A DNA stretch of 64,000 nucleotides from Fabrea salina. Its lineage: Eukaryota > Ciliophora > Heterotrichea > Heterotrichida > Fabreidae. The stretch is taken from the NCBI GenBank assembly GCA_022984795.1, contig JALIHJ010000020.1, positions 186,001-250,000 of the forward strand, read 5' to 3'. Of this stretch, positions 40,401 through 47,058 are shown in pieces; position 1 is the first letter of the stretch, and each line of letters starts with the position of its first letter. A program made the translations under genes and the position numbers. The notes beneath the pieces are model-generated. The model worked only from the letters and a program-made list of their open reading frames with translations. It was not told where the DNA came from and made no database searches.

Positions 40401-42448
40401 GGTTCCAAACCTCTGAACCCGAAAACGAACACTTGCCAGGCGAGTGGGACGCAAAAGCTGACGACATGAGGAAAATGGTGCTTTTAAGGTGTTTGAGGCC
40501 TGATCGCTTGATCTTTGCAGTGACTGACTTTGTGGCCCAGAGACTAGGTCCAGAGTACGTAGAGCCACCTCAGTTCAACTTGAAAGAAATTTACCACGAA
40601 AACAGTAAGTCCACTCAGCCTTTGTTGTTTGTGCTGAGTCCTGGAGTGGACCCTGCTCCCTCTTTAAAAGCTTTGGCAGAAGAAAACCACAAAGACATTG
40701 AAATCATTCCTTTAGGAAAAGGCCAAGACATCAAGGCTGAAAAAGCACTTACTGAAGCTGCTGAAAAAGGCTTTTGGGTGTTTTTGGCTAACTGCCACTT
40801 AGCAATCTCTTGGATGCCTCGGTTGGAAGAACTCATTGAAAGCTTAATCAGGTCCAACCCTGACAAAGACTTTAGACTGTGGCTTTCTAGCGACCCACAC
40901 CCTAAGTTCCCAATTTCTATCCTTCAAAGATGCGCCAAAATGACTACTGAACCCCCCAAAGGAATCAGAGCCAACATGTTGAGACTGTACTCGCAACTCA
41001 CTGAAAGGCACTTTTCAAGGGTGCCTGAAGTAGCTAAGTACAAGAAACTTTTGTTTTCGTTGTGCTGGTTCCACTCAATCCTAGTTGAAAGGAAGAAGTT
41101 CAAGAGTCTAGGTTGGAACACTATTTACTCGTTCAACGACTCAGACTGGGAAGTTAGTGAAAACATCCTTGCTAAGTACTTTGGCTTCAAAGAAGAAGAC
41201 GACAAAATGGACGTGGACCTTAAAAACGTTCCTTGGGACGCTATACGTTACTTGATAGCTGAGATCTCTTACGGAGGAAGAGTCACAGACGACAGAGACC
41301 GAAGGCTTTTGATGGTGTACGCAACTGATTGCTTCAATCCTGCTGTTATCGACAAAACAGTTAAGTACAAACTTGTTGAAGACTCCCAAACTTACTTCAT
41401 TCCTGACGACTCCAACTACAAACCCCCTCCAGAGGTTACTAACCCAGGTGATTTCTACGCTAAGTTCATCAAAGCTTTTCCTTCAATTGACAAACCTGAA
41501 CTCTTTGGGCAGCACGTAAACGCTCAGATTGCTTCTCAAATCAGCGACACAAAAGAACTACTTGACTCAATCATGGCGCTTTCGCCCAAAGCAGTTGAAG
41601 CTGGCAGTGAAAGTGTAGAGGACAAAGTACTTAGTATTTGTTCTGAATTGTTTGAAAAGATTCCTGAACCCTTTAACGAAGCTGAAATCAAACACAAGTG
41701 GCGTTACGACAATTCAGCCATTAAAGTTGTGTTAGTCCAAGAAATCTCTAGGTACAACAAGCTCTTGAGCTACGTACGCAACTGCATTAACCAACTTGAA
41801 AAGGGAATTAAAGGACTAGTAGTTATTTCTGAAGAACTTGAACTCCAAATGAACAGTCTTTTCCAAAACAAAGTTCCTGAAGCTTGGAAGTTTGCTTACC
41901 CCAGTTTGAAGCCTTTAGCTTCCTGGGTAAGGGACCTGCAGAGTCGCATTGCACAACTAAGGACTTGGTCGAATTCAACAGCACCTACTATATTCTGGAT
42001 ATCAGGACTTACTTACCCCACTGGGTTCACTACTGCTTTATTGCAAACTGCAGCTTCTGTCAAGCAGTGCGCTATTGACTCTCTGCACTTAGACACTCAA
42101 GTAGTGCAAAGCGAAGAGTCAGAGATTTTGATGCCTCCCAAAGAAGGAGCCTACATAAAAGGACTTTACTTAGAAGGAGGCAAGTGGGACCCAGAAGAGG
42201 GGTGCTTGTGCGAACCCGAACCTATGGAACTGACTTGTTCGATGCCTGTGATTCACTTGAAGCCTGTGAAGGACAAGAAAAAGGCCAAGTTAAACATTTA
42301 CTCGTGTCCTTGTTACTACTACTCAATTAGAGCAGGAACCAGGGAGAGACCCAGCTTCATGTTTTACGTAGACTTGAAGAGCGGCGAGTACGGGCCTGAC
42401 TTTTGGGTCAGAAGAGGAACTGCTTTGCTAATGAACTTAGATAACTAA
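28490..42448 (+). CDS. Axonemal dynein heavy chain, probably I1/f beta (DNAH2-type)
   Basis: 4652 residues in one uninterrupted ORF. Order: a Glu/Pro/Asn repeat segment (48-91), the stem, then AAA1 with GPAGTGKTE at about 1999 and GCLDEFNRIEVEVLSVVAMQ, AAA2 GKALSGKTT at about 2280, AAA3 GTTGTGKT at about 2610, AAA4 GVGGSGRHS at about 2965, the coiled-coil microtubule stalk (about 3200-3500), AAA5-6 and the C-terminal domain. The C-terminus (CPCYYYSIRAGTRERPS, ending RRGTALLMNLDN) resembles human DNAH2 (recalled), the beta chain of the two-headed inner-arm dynein I1/f. The AAA4 segment EFREDIKKMKWTAGVEG also fits DNAH2. Subclass is by recall, not by tree. The AAA4 P-loop has R-H where many chains have K-Q or R-Q. 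The next gene begins 4 nt after the stop. Confidence 0.93.
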   Translation: MAEHPDNSVQQVEQNGALEEPPKETQEPVENGNPPNHFQNGDHPDSPANGEEPQADEQEPQANGEELQVDQEEPQANGEELQAEEEPQTNGKHAPGNKYIEWLKQRIELDDYTPDMWKEDFNEMASDFFEAESVAKLYFWVDEESGLQSSNSEPPLLSQESSGFAYFIKPANLGSLQASDIDQNLITGVIEKSGLDSLLDYMNNTFLPSVKSEVNWPDSVKKEFLGQLHSFMGNITEATHLQKGSTILYIPNEDIVEPEYAAKDKDLVQRLESTLIRWTRQIRDVVNNQDSQQENENAGPLDEIHHWKLRTMNLSRINDQLNKNELIKVLKVLRFADSSYLKRFDELASQIQKGAAEAEDNLNYLQTLADPCKQLGQVRPQEISKILPDLLQKVKEICDNSQYYNTNERITGLFRKISNEVINRCVSIIEIDDLLGRDVNKCIADLKESKECGMTWKTIFEEHFENEEEGVKRNYNKGSIFSQVDAFVQRCVDLKQICKGQLQFARKGMENSLPYFGGTRGREITENIQEIEKSFNKQIDRIKTLDYNILDVKNTRWHGDYNKFKIKIKHLENMYKNIVDFAFQGVTNVTQGVEMLEAFDSLAKRKPIKQHIQKKAIDVYDKFKMDLELVKKEYDNRAEPPLATYHPRYGGAALWCRSLISRIQKQKSKLDQLVFISDESALRKKEEIYKKYEETFDRLKSYITGNLYKEWIQKIEEMSAEGLSKRMKRKVFHKVESEIPLEGRILTKNKQGTITCDYDQNLIKLVAEVKCWEKLQSFGVLIPSEVNEVAQFREEFRVIKENALMVVRDYNSIMNILNEDEKKLFDFHINYLNTKLKPGWSKPYDWNKKQLIEASIRDWKRQCGECLEKVYRYKNNTERIDKQCEKITQIQLLNLNKKNVYEVEDFEERQKQHLLNKTPEIQGICDEILSIVMESYDIFNPTTEAKSNSALQSIEVVSAQWQIYLQKIDKQVEESLKQAVKQALNELNKAINGDTKNKPSPVFRLHIILDEQKGRTDYSPPRDALRRMISKQIENLIDINKFFVRISERFYDSQKELAEKIDKLSTNSSLTAAFLSSILQRPGDSETEEPRTIFSFRSDKALKRNWKAIQKGVDQCGVNLESHLEQWMSDQYNEVWEKSKTLFLKRKKEMKPDYTSFEVEIKHYQRLISEVSNMKLTDDEGFVLVDSTRIKETIKRYAYDWIQTINNLVNEIAKEELYKLYSEFEKSEKELSQDPTDIEHLKRSKGRLVELEENVTVFENEIDPIEKKYGLLKDQNSPVTEDEETKLNQLYDRFEEWKVMLQNASVRLDKSYKVFKEETNKNWKEFEKSAQDVRNEFKQSVPFNVESGMTTTEAKKVIKEFRHKVANLKEKEESLQFGIELFEISAYTPGEITDMDRELDLLEEIWELTAKWDDQWEAWKNTKFYDLNVEVMTEVGNDFIDKLKELSSTIGEWGVWKSLSANLNIFLSTMPLVRQLSHRAIQERHWEELKMETKQQFNQNDPSFTLDAIWQLGLHQYADLISEIFSRAQAELGIYETIKEIENTWNNLVLNVIVHKENYLKLTATDELFQTLEENIVALSSMKSQIHSQPFQEEIAHWESTLSSINDTVEVLLQVQKQWLYLESIFVGKDQEEFSKKQLANERSDFMRANDRFMEEMKRIESNRNALKALAYPGFYDVLVELNTLLDKVKKGLDQFLSMERKKFPRFYFLSDDDLLNILGQGKNPREIQHHIKKLFEGIKLLEMTGPEEKSKSNKTNEIVSMIAPDNETVKVLNKVIAEGEVEIWLDQLEKTMQFTLTKKLLDCYNSPSARKEGASGKKDANSKKDKREWIRNNPGQLVITSAQIKWTLETEQNIHKISSETATKNPLKEQLKGQRRYIKRLVDYVRDPSNNQIERNKIVALITIEQHAREVIAKLIERNVSNINDFEWMQQLRFELKQNPDPDKDYKVCVVNQTSTAFEYGYEYQGNNGRLVVTPLTDRCYMTLTTALHMKRGGAPQGPAGTGKTETVKDLGKNMARLVIVINCSESMEFSSLGRLFSGFAQSGAWGCLDEFNRIEVEVLSVVAMQISRIQVAIKENRKTFVFEGDTISLNPNCGVFVTMNPGYAGRSELPDNLKSLFRPISMMTADLQLISEIMLLSEGFEEGALLSKKMVTLYTLMVQQLSKQNHYDFGMRALKSVLALAGTMKRSDPSKDEKLILMRALYNMNVPKLVTEDIDLFLALLNGIFSGVEMQENDSEVLKNEIVSELKGKGLQPTDMIVQKCLQLFDSKSTRHGNMVVGKALSGKTTVWKTLKQAMGNLHRQNVEGFQSVKTRILNPKSITTNELYGWYDSANEWHDGILSSIMKQMCEEEGKEFRWFVLDGPVDTKWIESMNSVLDDNKLLTLVNGDRISLPPNVRLLFEVEDLAHASPATVSRAGMVYLDVDEMGFEPYYDSWVDKKDPETKAYLKEWFEKYVYKVMECKKTKCSETVPTTDINSVISLTKVYDAFANPADLEKNDENYWLLLEKWFVFSLIWSVGASVDEQGRDAIDICVRDIESGFPHSGLIYDYYVNIEKKEWVAWSERLNPKPTIQPGTPYSRILVPTVDTYRNLEIMKGLVKAGRHVLSVGTTGTGKTALITTGLLATLPESFTYFTVNFSGQTSAAKTQDIIETSLEKRTSNKRGPPGNKQAVLFVDDLNMPKKEVFGAQPPLELLREWMDYGYWYDRQKQMPLYILELQMVAAMGPAGGGRAEISQRIQSHFNLLNFTLPDDSQMHRIYFTIINHHFSDFDEEVKPLAESFTGATINLYHKVREVFLPTPNKSHYVFNMRDVSRVFQGMYKASRQYHDSKESLVSLWAHECMRVFHDRMINYEDQEMFKQILDEYMQNGMGMSYKSCCTLVGEGEEAKYIDPLFVDSDLREDDNDVYDLVEKQDVLKETLEKKLEQYNSDRRHVKMNLVLFKDAIFYLCRIHRVLKQESGHALLVGVGGSGRHSLVRLAAFVAGYEVVQLEINKNYKLGEFREDIKKMKWTAGVEGHPLVFIFSDNDVVNELFLEDVNNLLSAGEVPNIYTNDELKDIREAMKKPAKKLKRPETPDGLYSLFIERVRHNMHISFCISPVGAQFRDYCRVYPSLINNTTINWFMPWPEEALFEVAKKYTFEQLDFKDQMKLSISDVFCKMHVSVLNSSNKMYNELKRQNYITPTHYLDLVSGYVSLLGKKQNEIGSMANKLRNGLSKLEDAKQDVETMSKELEVKKNEVSKMQEQCEDLMTQINSEQTKADKSQKEMESKKTDIEKEKISVESLKAEAQADLDKALPALLEAEEALNKLDKKEISEVKSYSQPPEAVRTVMEAVMIILSTEKPSWANSKKLLSEPDFLRRIKEYDKENIPNKILKKLEHYTQKPEFQPAKLADISAAASALCAWVHAIESYAKTFRDVEPKRQTVNALESNLYKMEEKLTELANNLQEVTDTIQNLDLQLREQEEQRTSYEERAKELQVKLERAEKLVSGLGSERIRWEGQLVKFDEMYTKLPGDCLVSAAFIAYCGPFTSNYRDELVEKVWIPLVKKMEIPMTPEFSFSSFMATPTEIREWNLQKLPTDKFSVENGILATKSNRWPLMIDPQRQANEWIKNMEKDQLKPVNPQKRYMPIMENAITTGLPVLLEDIEEDIDPSLDPILKKAYQMKGKVLAIKLGDKEIRYNEKFKLYLTTRMSNPHYTPEISTKVIIVNFQVKEAGLEEQLLGLLVRKEDPKREEEKDELVVSIARNNKTLVELEDQILGLLDDSSGSLLEDEKLIQTLQTAKETGEQVKQELETSEFNIRKIDAMREDYRPCATRASVLYFVLASLSYVDPMYQFSLESYLELFSESILKSKEKFPVWDGIRERIGQLDKYHMYSVYTSTCRALFEKHKLLLSLQICVELSKLEGNINLEEYNFFLRGGSGIAQTEQTPNPDTDWITQEMWDSITELESKISTFQGIEGSMIVSRKEWKRWFQTSEPENEHLPGEWDAKADDMRKMVLLRCLRPDRLIFAVTDFVAQRLGPEYVEPPQFNLKEIYHENSKSTQPLLFVLSPGVDPAPSLKALAEENHKDIEIIPLGKGQDIKAEKALTEAAEKGFWVFLANCHLAISWMPRLEELIESLIRSNPDKDFRLWLSSDPHPKFPISILQRCAKMTTEPPKGIRANMLRLYSQLTERHFSRVPEVAKYKKLLFSLCWFHSILVERKKFKSLGWNTIYSFNDSDWEVSENILAKYFGFKEEDDKMDVDLKNVPWDAIRYLIAEISYGGRVTDDRDRRLLMVYATDCFNPAVIDKTVKYKLVEDSQTYFIPDDSNYKPPPEVTNPGDFYAKFIKAFPSIDKPELFGQHVNAQIASQISDTKELLDSIMALSPKAVEAGSESVEDKVLSICSELFEKIPEPFNEAEIKHKWRYDNSAIKVVLVQEISRYNKLLSYVRNCINQLEKGIKGLVVISEELELQMNSLFQNKVPEAWKFAYPSLKPLASWVRDLQSRIAQLRTWSNSTAPTIFWISGLTYPTGFTTALLQTAASVKQCAIDSLHLDTQVVQSEESEILMPPKEGAYIKGLYLEGGKWDPEEGCLCEPEPMELTCSMPVIHLKPVKDKKKAKLNIYSCPCYYYSIRAGTRERPSFMFYVDLKSGEYGPDFWVRRGTALLMNLDN
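28631..28762 (+). repeat. Degenerate tandem repeat encoding E-E-P-Q-A-N-G-type units
   Basis: About five imperfect copies of a unit translating as (E/Q)-E-(P/L)-Q-(A/V)-(N/D) with interspersed N-G-E, for example GAAGAACCCCAAGCTAATGG. Frame is kept throughout. It lies in the dynein N-terminal tail at residues 48-91 and is probably unordered, and copy number may vary between alleles. Confidence 0.8.
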
Positions 42449-42452
42449 TAAT

Positions 42453-45400
42453 ATGGACAGAATAGTTAAGTTCGGAAAACACAGCTTTAACGAAGAGCAC
42501 CCCAAAAACAAAGTCAGAACTACCAAGTACACTCTGCTCACTTGGGCTCCCAAGAGCTTGTTTATGCAGTTCAAAAGAGCTGCTAACATTTACTTCTTGG
42601 TAGTTTCGGTGCTGAGCTTCATGCCTTTTTCGCCCAAGAATCCTTTTTCCCTAGCAGTGACCTTCAGTGCAGTGCTTTTCTTCACAATGCTGAAAGAAGC
42701 TTACGAGGACTACTACAGACACAAGCAAGACAACCAAGTCAACCAAATGACTTGTCACAGATTAGACCTTGTTTCACAGCAAGTGACTAACATTCAAAGT
42801 CAAGAGGTCAAAGTAGGGGATATTTTACTAGTGCAAGACGAAGAATTTATCCCTGCAGACATGGCTCTTTTGTCTTCCCAGAACCCTAAAGGCCTGGCCT
42901 TTGTAAATACTATGAATCTAGATGGAGAGTCCAACTTGAAAGAAAAGGTTTGCTTAAGCTCCACCCAACAACTCAACACACCTAAAAAACTAGCTGAAGC
43001 TTCTGGAGAACTAAAGTGCGACCAGCCCAACCCTTCTTTGGTCAAGTGGCACTGCTTGTTTAACCAGTCAGAAGTAATGGGCTTGAACCAACTGCTTTTA
43101 AGAGGGTGCATTCTAAAGAACTCTGACTACGTTTACGGAGTTGTGGTTTACTCAGGCTCTGAAACCAAAATTATGCTTAACTCTAAAGACCCCCCCTCGA
43201 AAGTCAGCAACGTTTTTAAAAGAATGAACAAAATGCTTTACTTCTTACTAGGAATTCAACTAGCCACTTGTGGAGTCTTTGGGCAACTCAGTTGTGTCTG
43301 GAACTACTATATGGAGCCTCACACTTACATTCCGAACAAAGGCAGTTGTGATTTCGTAAGTTTGACAGAGTCAGTGCTGATGTACTGGGTGGCTTACTCG
43401 CACTTGATTCCAATTTCGTTGTATGTGGCCTTAGAAATAGTCAAACTAGCTCAGTCTTTTTTGATGAGCAAAGACTTAGACATGTACTACCAAGAAGAAG
43501 ACAGACCAGCTTCCTGCAGAACTTCAGACTTGGTTGAAGAACTAGGCCAAGTAGAGTTTGTATTCAGCGACAAAACCGGAACTCTTACTAGAAACCAGAT
43601 GGTTTTTAAAAAGTGCTTTGTAGGAGGCTTAGTTTACTCAGAAAACTCAGAGCTCAAAAATACAACTCTGCACCTTGAGCTTAGGGACTTCTTTTTAGAG
43701 CTTAGTATGTGCCACAGTGTGTTTGCAAGTGGCAGCAAAACCATTGAGTACCAATCCTCTTCACCAGACGAACTGGCACTAGTTGAAGCCAGTGCTTCAG
43801 TTGGGTACAGGTTCGTTGAACGTTCAGAAAAGACCATTCAAGTAGAAACTCCACAAGGACTGCAGAGCTGGGGGTTACTTGCCGAGATTCCTTTTGACTA
43901 CTCTAGGAAAAGAATGTCAGTACTGGTAAAAGAACCCCTGAGCGAAAAAATCTACTTAATGACTAAAGGAGCTGACAGCATAATGATGAGTTTACTAGAA
44001 AACAGCACAGACCTAGCTTCTTTGAACCAAAAACTCAACGAGTTCGCAAAAGAAGGTTTGAGAACTCTTGTGATTGCTAAAAGAGAAGTGCCTGCTCCGG
44101 AAGCCAACAACTGGCTGGAAAGGTGGAAAAACCTTTTAAAAGCCAACTCTGGCGAAAAAGAACTCCACTCACACGCAAATGCAATAGAAAAAGACTTAAA
44201 GTTAGTAGGAGTTTCTGCTGTTGAAGACAAACTTCAAGAAGGAGTCCCTGAAACCATCGCTTTGCTGATATCTGCAAACGTAAGAGTGTGGATGCTGACT
44301 GGCGACAAACAACAAACAGCAGTAGAAATAGCTAAGTCGTGCAACCTCATTCAGGAGTCCATGACCATAGTTAAACTCAGTTCTTACTCCTGTGAGCAGT
44401 TCCAAAGAACATTAGAAGCTTCCATACACAAGTTCTCTCTGGACAACTACAGTCTACATCAGATACAAAACTTAAAGAACACCGAAAAAGTAGCCTTGGT
44501 AATAGACGGTAGCTCCTTGGTCTGGGCCTTAGAAGACAAAACTAGGTTTTTGAAACTGTGTTTGTTTTCAAGTTCTTGCATTATTTGCAGGGTTTCTCCA
44601 GCCCAGAAAATGCTTGTGGTACAACTTGTGAAGAGTCAAGGAGACTGGATTACTTTGGCAATAGGAGATGGAGCCAACGACGTAAGTATGATTCAAGAAG
44701 CACACATAGGAGTGGGTATCTGCGGCAAAGAAGGAACCCAAGCTGTGCAGGCTTCTGACTACTCAGTAGCTCAGTTCCAGTACTTGTCTAAAATGGTGTT
44801 GGTCCACGGCAAGTGGGGCTACCGAAGAATATCTTACTTCATTTGTTACTACTTTTACAAAAACGTAGTTGCAGTGACTTGTGAGGTGTGGTTTGCTTTT
44901 TTCAATGGGTTTTCAGGACAGATTTACTTTGCAGACTTTTTGCCTATGCTTTACAACGCAGTTTGGACTAGTTGGCCGTGCATGCTGACTTACATATTTG
45001 AGCAAGACCTTTCAGCAAAGGACTGTTACAAGCACCCTTGTGCTTTCAAAGAAGGCCAAAAAAACTACTACTTCACAGCCGTTGGGTTTTGGAAGTGGAT
45101 ACTTTTAGGAATATTCCATGGAGCAGTTTGCTTCTGGTTGCCTTTTGCAGGACTAGACTCTGACTTAAGTGGAAAAGACCTTGGTTTGTGGGTTACTAGC
45201 ACAATATCTTTTACTTTGGTGATTCACGTTGTGTCTTACAAACTCTTTATGGAAACTGTCTTTGTTAACGCAATCAACTTGTCAGCTGGAGCCGTTTGTG
45301 TAGTGGTGTACTACTTATCTATTTTTTTGCTTAACACAGACAGTGTAGCTTCGCTTGTACAGCCACAACTCAACCAAGTGTTTTTTGAAATGTTTAGCAT

Positions 45401-45542
45401 ACCAGGTACTTGGCTAGTGCTTTTCTTCGCTCCAGCACTAGCACTGCTTCCTGACTTCATATTTGCAGCCTGGAGACAGGTTTTCTACCCTAGTTTTTCT
45501 GAGTCTGTTCTTAAAAAGAACCAAAAACTTAAAATTAAGTAA
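42453..45542 (+). CDS. P4-type ATPase, phospholipid flippase
   Basis: 1029 residues. The N-terminus NIYFLVVSVLSFMPFSP matches the P4 start. The A-domain has DGESNLKEK, where P4 enzymes use D-G-E-T/S. The phosphorylation motif DKTGTLTRNQM has Asp373. The P-domain has WMLTGDKQQTAVEIAKSCNL and GDGANDVSMIQEAHIGVGI. About ten transmembrane helices are present, with the P4 isoleucine/leucine helix 4 (PISLYVALEIVKL). P4-ATPases move phosphatidylserine and phosphatidylethanolamine to the cytoplasmic leaflet, usually with a CDC50 subunit. No CDC50 gene is in this window. The start is 4 nt after the dynein stop and the stop is 3 nt before the next start. Confidence 0.93.
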   Translation: MDRIVKFGKHSFNEEHPKNKVRTTKYTLLTWAPKSLFMQFKRAANIYFLVVSVLSFMPFSPKNPFSLAVTFSAVLFFTMLKEAYEDYYRHKQDNQVNQMTCHRLDLVSQQVTNIQSQEVKVGDILLVQDEEFIPADMALLSSQNPKGLAFVNTMNLDGESNLKEKVCLSSTQQLNTPKKLAEASGELKCDQPNPSLVKWHCLFNQSEVMGLNQLLLRGCILKNSDYVYGVVVYSGSETKIMLNSKDPPSKVSNVFKRMNKMLYFLLGIQLATCGVFGQLSCVWNYYMEPHTYIPNKGSCDFVSLTESVLMYWVAYSHLIPISLYVALEIVKLAQSFLMSKDLDMYYQEEDRPASCRTSDLVEELGQVEFVFSDKTGTLTRNQMVFKKCFVGGLVYSENSELKNTTLHLELRDFFLELSMCHSVFASGSKTIEYQSSSPDELALVEASASVGYRFVERSEKTIQVETPQGLQSWGLLAEIPFDYSRKRMSVLVKEPLSEKIYLMTKGADSIMMSLLENSTDLASLNQKLNEFAKEGLRTLVIAKREVPAPEANNWLERWKNLLKANSGEKELHSHANAIEKDLKLVGVSAVEDKLQEGVPETIALLISANVRVWMLTGDKQQTAVEIAKSCNLIQESMTIVKLSSYSCEQFQRTLEASIHKFSLDNYSLHQIQNLKNTEKVALVIDGSSLVWALEDKTRFLKLCLFSSSCIICRVSPAQKMLVVQLVKSQGDWITLAIGDGANDVSMIQEAHIGVGICGKEGTQAVQASDYSVAQFQYLSKMVLVHGKWGYRRISYFICYYFYKNVVAVTCEVWFAFFNGFSGQIYFADFLPMLYNAVWTSWPCMLTYIFEQDLSAKDCYKHPCAFKEGQKNYYFTAVGFWKWILLGIFHGAVCFWLPFAGLDSDLSGKDLGLWVTSTISFTLVIHVVSYKLFMETVFVNAINLSAGAVCVVVYYLSIFLLNTDSVASLVQPQLNQVFFEMFSIPGTWLVLFFAPALALLPDFIFAAWRQVFYPSFSESVLKKNQKLKIK

Positions 45543-45545
45543 CTA

Positions 45546-47054
45546 ATGGAAAGAGAAAAGAAACAGGAATACCTGAGACAAGAAATAGTTGACCAGAACT
45601 ACGACCCTAACGAGTTCACTGAGTTCTGTGGAGAGCGCAAGGGCACAGACATTGACCTGTGGAGCTTTGAAGAACTAGTAGAGTGCGTCAAAGAATTCAA
45701 ACACTCAAAAGAAGAAAGAAAAACTCCAGAACCCAACGAAGAAAACTCTGAACCTGAAGAACCAGAACATCCTGAACAAACAGAAACTGAACACCCTGAA
45801 GACACAGAAACCCAAGAAGGAATATACTCAGTCTCCACTAACTCTGCCATAGAAAACACCCTGTCTCTTGAAGAAGACCTAGAAGTTTCAGTGCAGACTC
45901 CCGAAGTAATAGGAAGTGGTTTGTTTTCTTCAGGCAAGGTTTGCTTTACTGTGTCTACTGCTCCTTTTGATTGGAGTGTAAAAAGACTAATTGATGACTT
46001 CTTGTGGCTCAGAACTACCCTGCAAACTCAGTACCCAGGGTTCTACGTGCCTCCAGCTCCTCCTAAAAGGTTCAGAAACTCCATTGCTATAGAGAACCAA
46101 AACAAACAGTTGGTTTTTCTGCAGCGGTTCTTGTCAGCAATAGTGCGGAACCACATCTTCAGAAGGTCCCCTTTTCTAGTGGGTTTCCTGAAAGAGAACT
46201 CAAGCAAGAACTTCCAAACAATCAAAAAAGAAGCCAACAAACTAAAAAAACCTGACTCTGTTAACCAAATGTTTACTATAAACGGAACAGCTATTTGCGA
46301 CCCAGTAATCAACGTCCAAGAAGACCAAAAAGTAACTGACTACCTTAGTAGCACAGAAGTACTTAAGAAGAAGCTAAAAAGGCAAACAGATACACTCATT
46401 GAAAAACTTTCAGAGATCTCTGACCTGTTCGGAGGCATAAGTGAGACTTACAAACACTTAGAAGACTTGCAAAGTAAACTTCCTGAGATCCCTGGAAACA
46501 AACCTCTCTACTGTGCTCTTAAAGAGTCTTTTGCTGAGTGGGCTGCTTCAGAGTACCAAAAACTAAACTTAGTCCGGAACTACTGCAACGCCTTTTCTAA
46601 GTACGGGTACTTAGAAGTAAGCCCTTTGCTAGACCTAGTTAAAGAAAGAGACTCCAAACTTGCCCAGTACAGAAAGTCCAAACAAAAACTCCTTCAAAAA
46701 AAAGAAAAACTCTGGCAAGTAGGCAACGTGCAACAATGGGGACTGAGGATGGAGGACTTAAACATTTCTGAGTCTGAAATCTTAAAGGACAAACAACTTG
46801 CTTTTTCGAAAATGCTTTATAAAGACAACAGAGTTCTTAAAAAGATCGAAGACGAATTTGCTTACCTAAACTTCCAAGTTAGGTCTGAGTCCAGAAGAGT
46901 CATGCTTGACAACCAGTTAATTGAAAACATCCACTTCACTGAACTAGGAAACAAACTTAAGGACCACACGCAGCACTTACACCAACACTGGGAAAACTTT
47001 ATCTCCAAGTTGACTCAAATCAAAGGTGAAATGATTCCTTCACGCACTTTGTAA
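45546..47054 (+). CDS. PX-domain sorting-nexin-like protein
   Basis: 502 residues. The N-terminal segment NYDPNEFTEFCGERKGTDID, followed by WSFEELVECVKEFK, resembles a conserved ciliate block that precedes PX domains. A Pro/Glu-rich acidic stretch follows (about 58-100). The PX domain is at about 125-230, with WLRTTLQTQYPGFYVPPAPP giving the conserved Pro-rich turn. The C-terminal half is helical and could form a BAR-like coiled coil (about 270-500). The phosphoinositide-binding site usually reads R-R-Y-x-x-F; here it reads R-L-I-D-D-F, so lipid preference may differ. Sorting nexins act in endosomal trafficking. Confidence 0.82.
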   Translation: MEREKKQEYLRQEIVDQNYDPNEFTEFCGERKGTDIDLWSFEELVECVKEFKHSKEERKTPEPNEENSEPEEPEHPEQTETEHPEDTETQEGIYSVSTNSAIENTLSLEEDLEVSVQTPEVIGSGLFSSGKVCFTVSTAPFDWSVKRLIDDFLWLRTTLQTQYPGFYVPPAPPKRFRNSIAIENQNKQLVFLQRFLSAIVRNHIFRRSPFLVGFLKENSSKNFQTIKKEANKLKKPDSVNQMFTINGTAICDPVINVQEDQKVTDYLSSTEVLKKKLKRQTDTLIEKLSEISDLFGGISETYKHLEDLQSKLPEIPGNKPLYCALKESFAEWAASEYQKLNLVRNYCNAFSKYGYLEVSPLLDLVKERDSKLAQYRKSKQKLLQKKEKLWQVGNVQQWGLRMEDLNISESEILKDKQLAFSKMLYKDNRVLKKIEDEFAYLNFQVRSESRRVMLDNQLIENIHFTELGNKLKDHTQHLHQHWENFISKLTQIKGEMIPSRTL

Positions 47055-47058
47055 ATGA

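Noticed and set aside
28511-42078. Many ORFs of 60-160 codons on the minus strand and in other frames of the dynein gene
   Set aside because: They overlap the conserved dynein ORF, show no domain pattern, and reflect strong codon bias on the sense strand.
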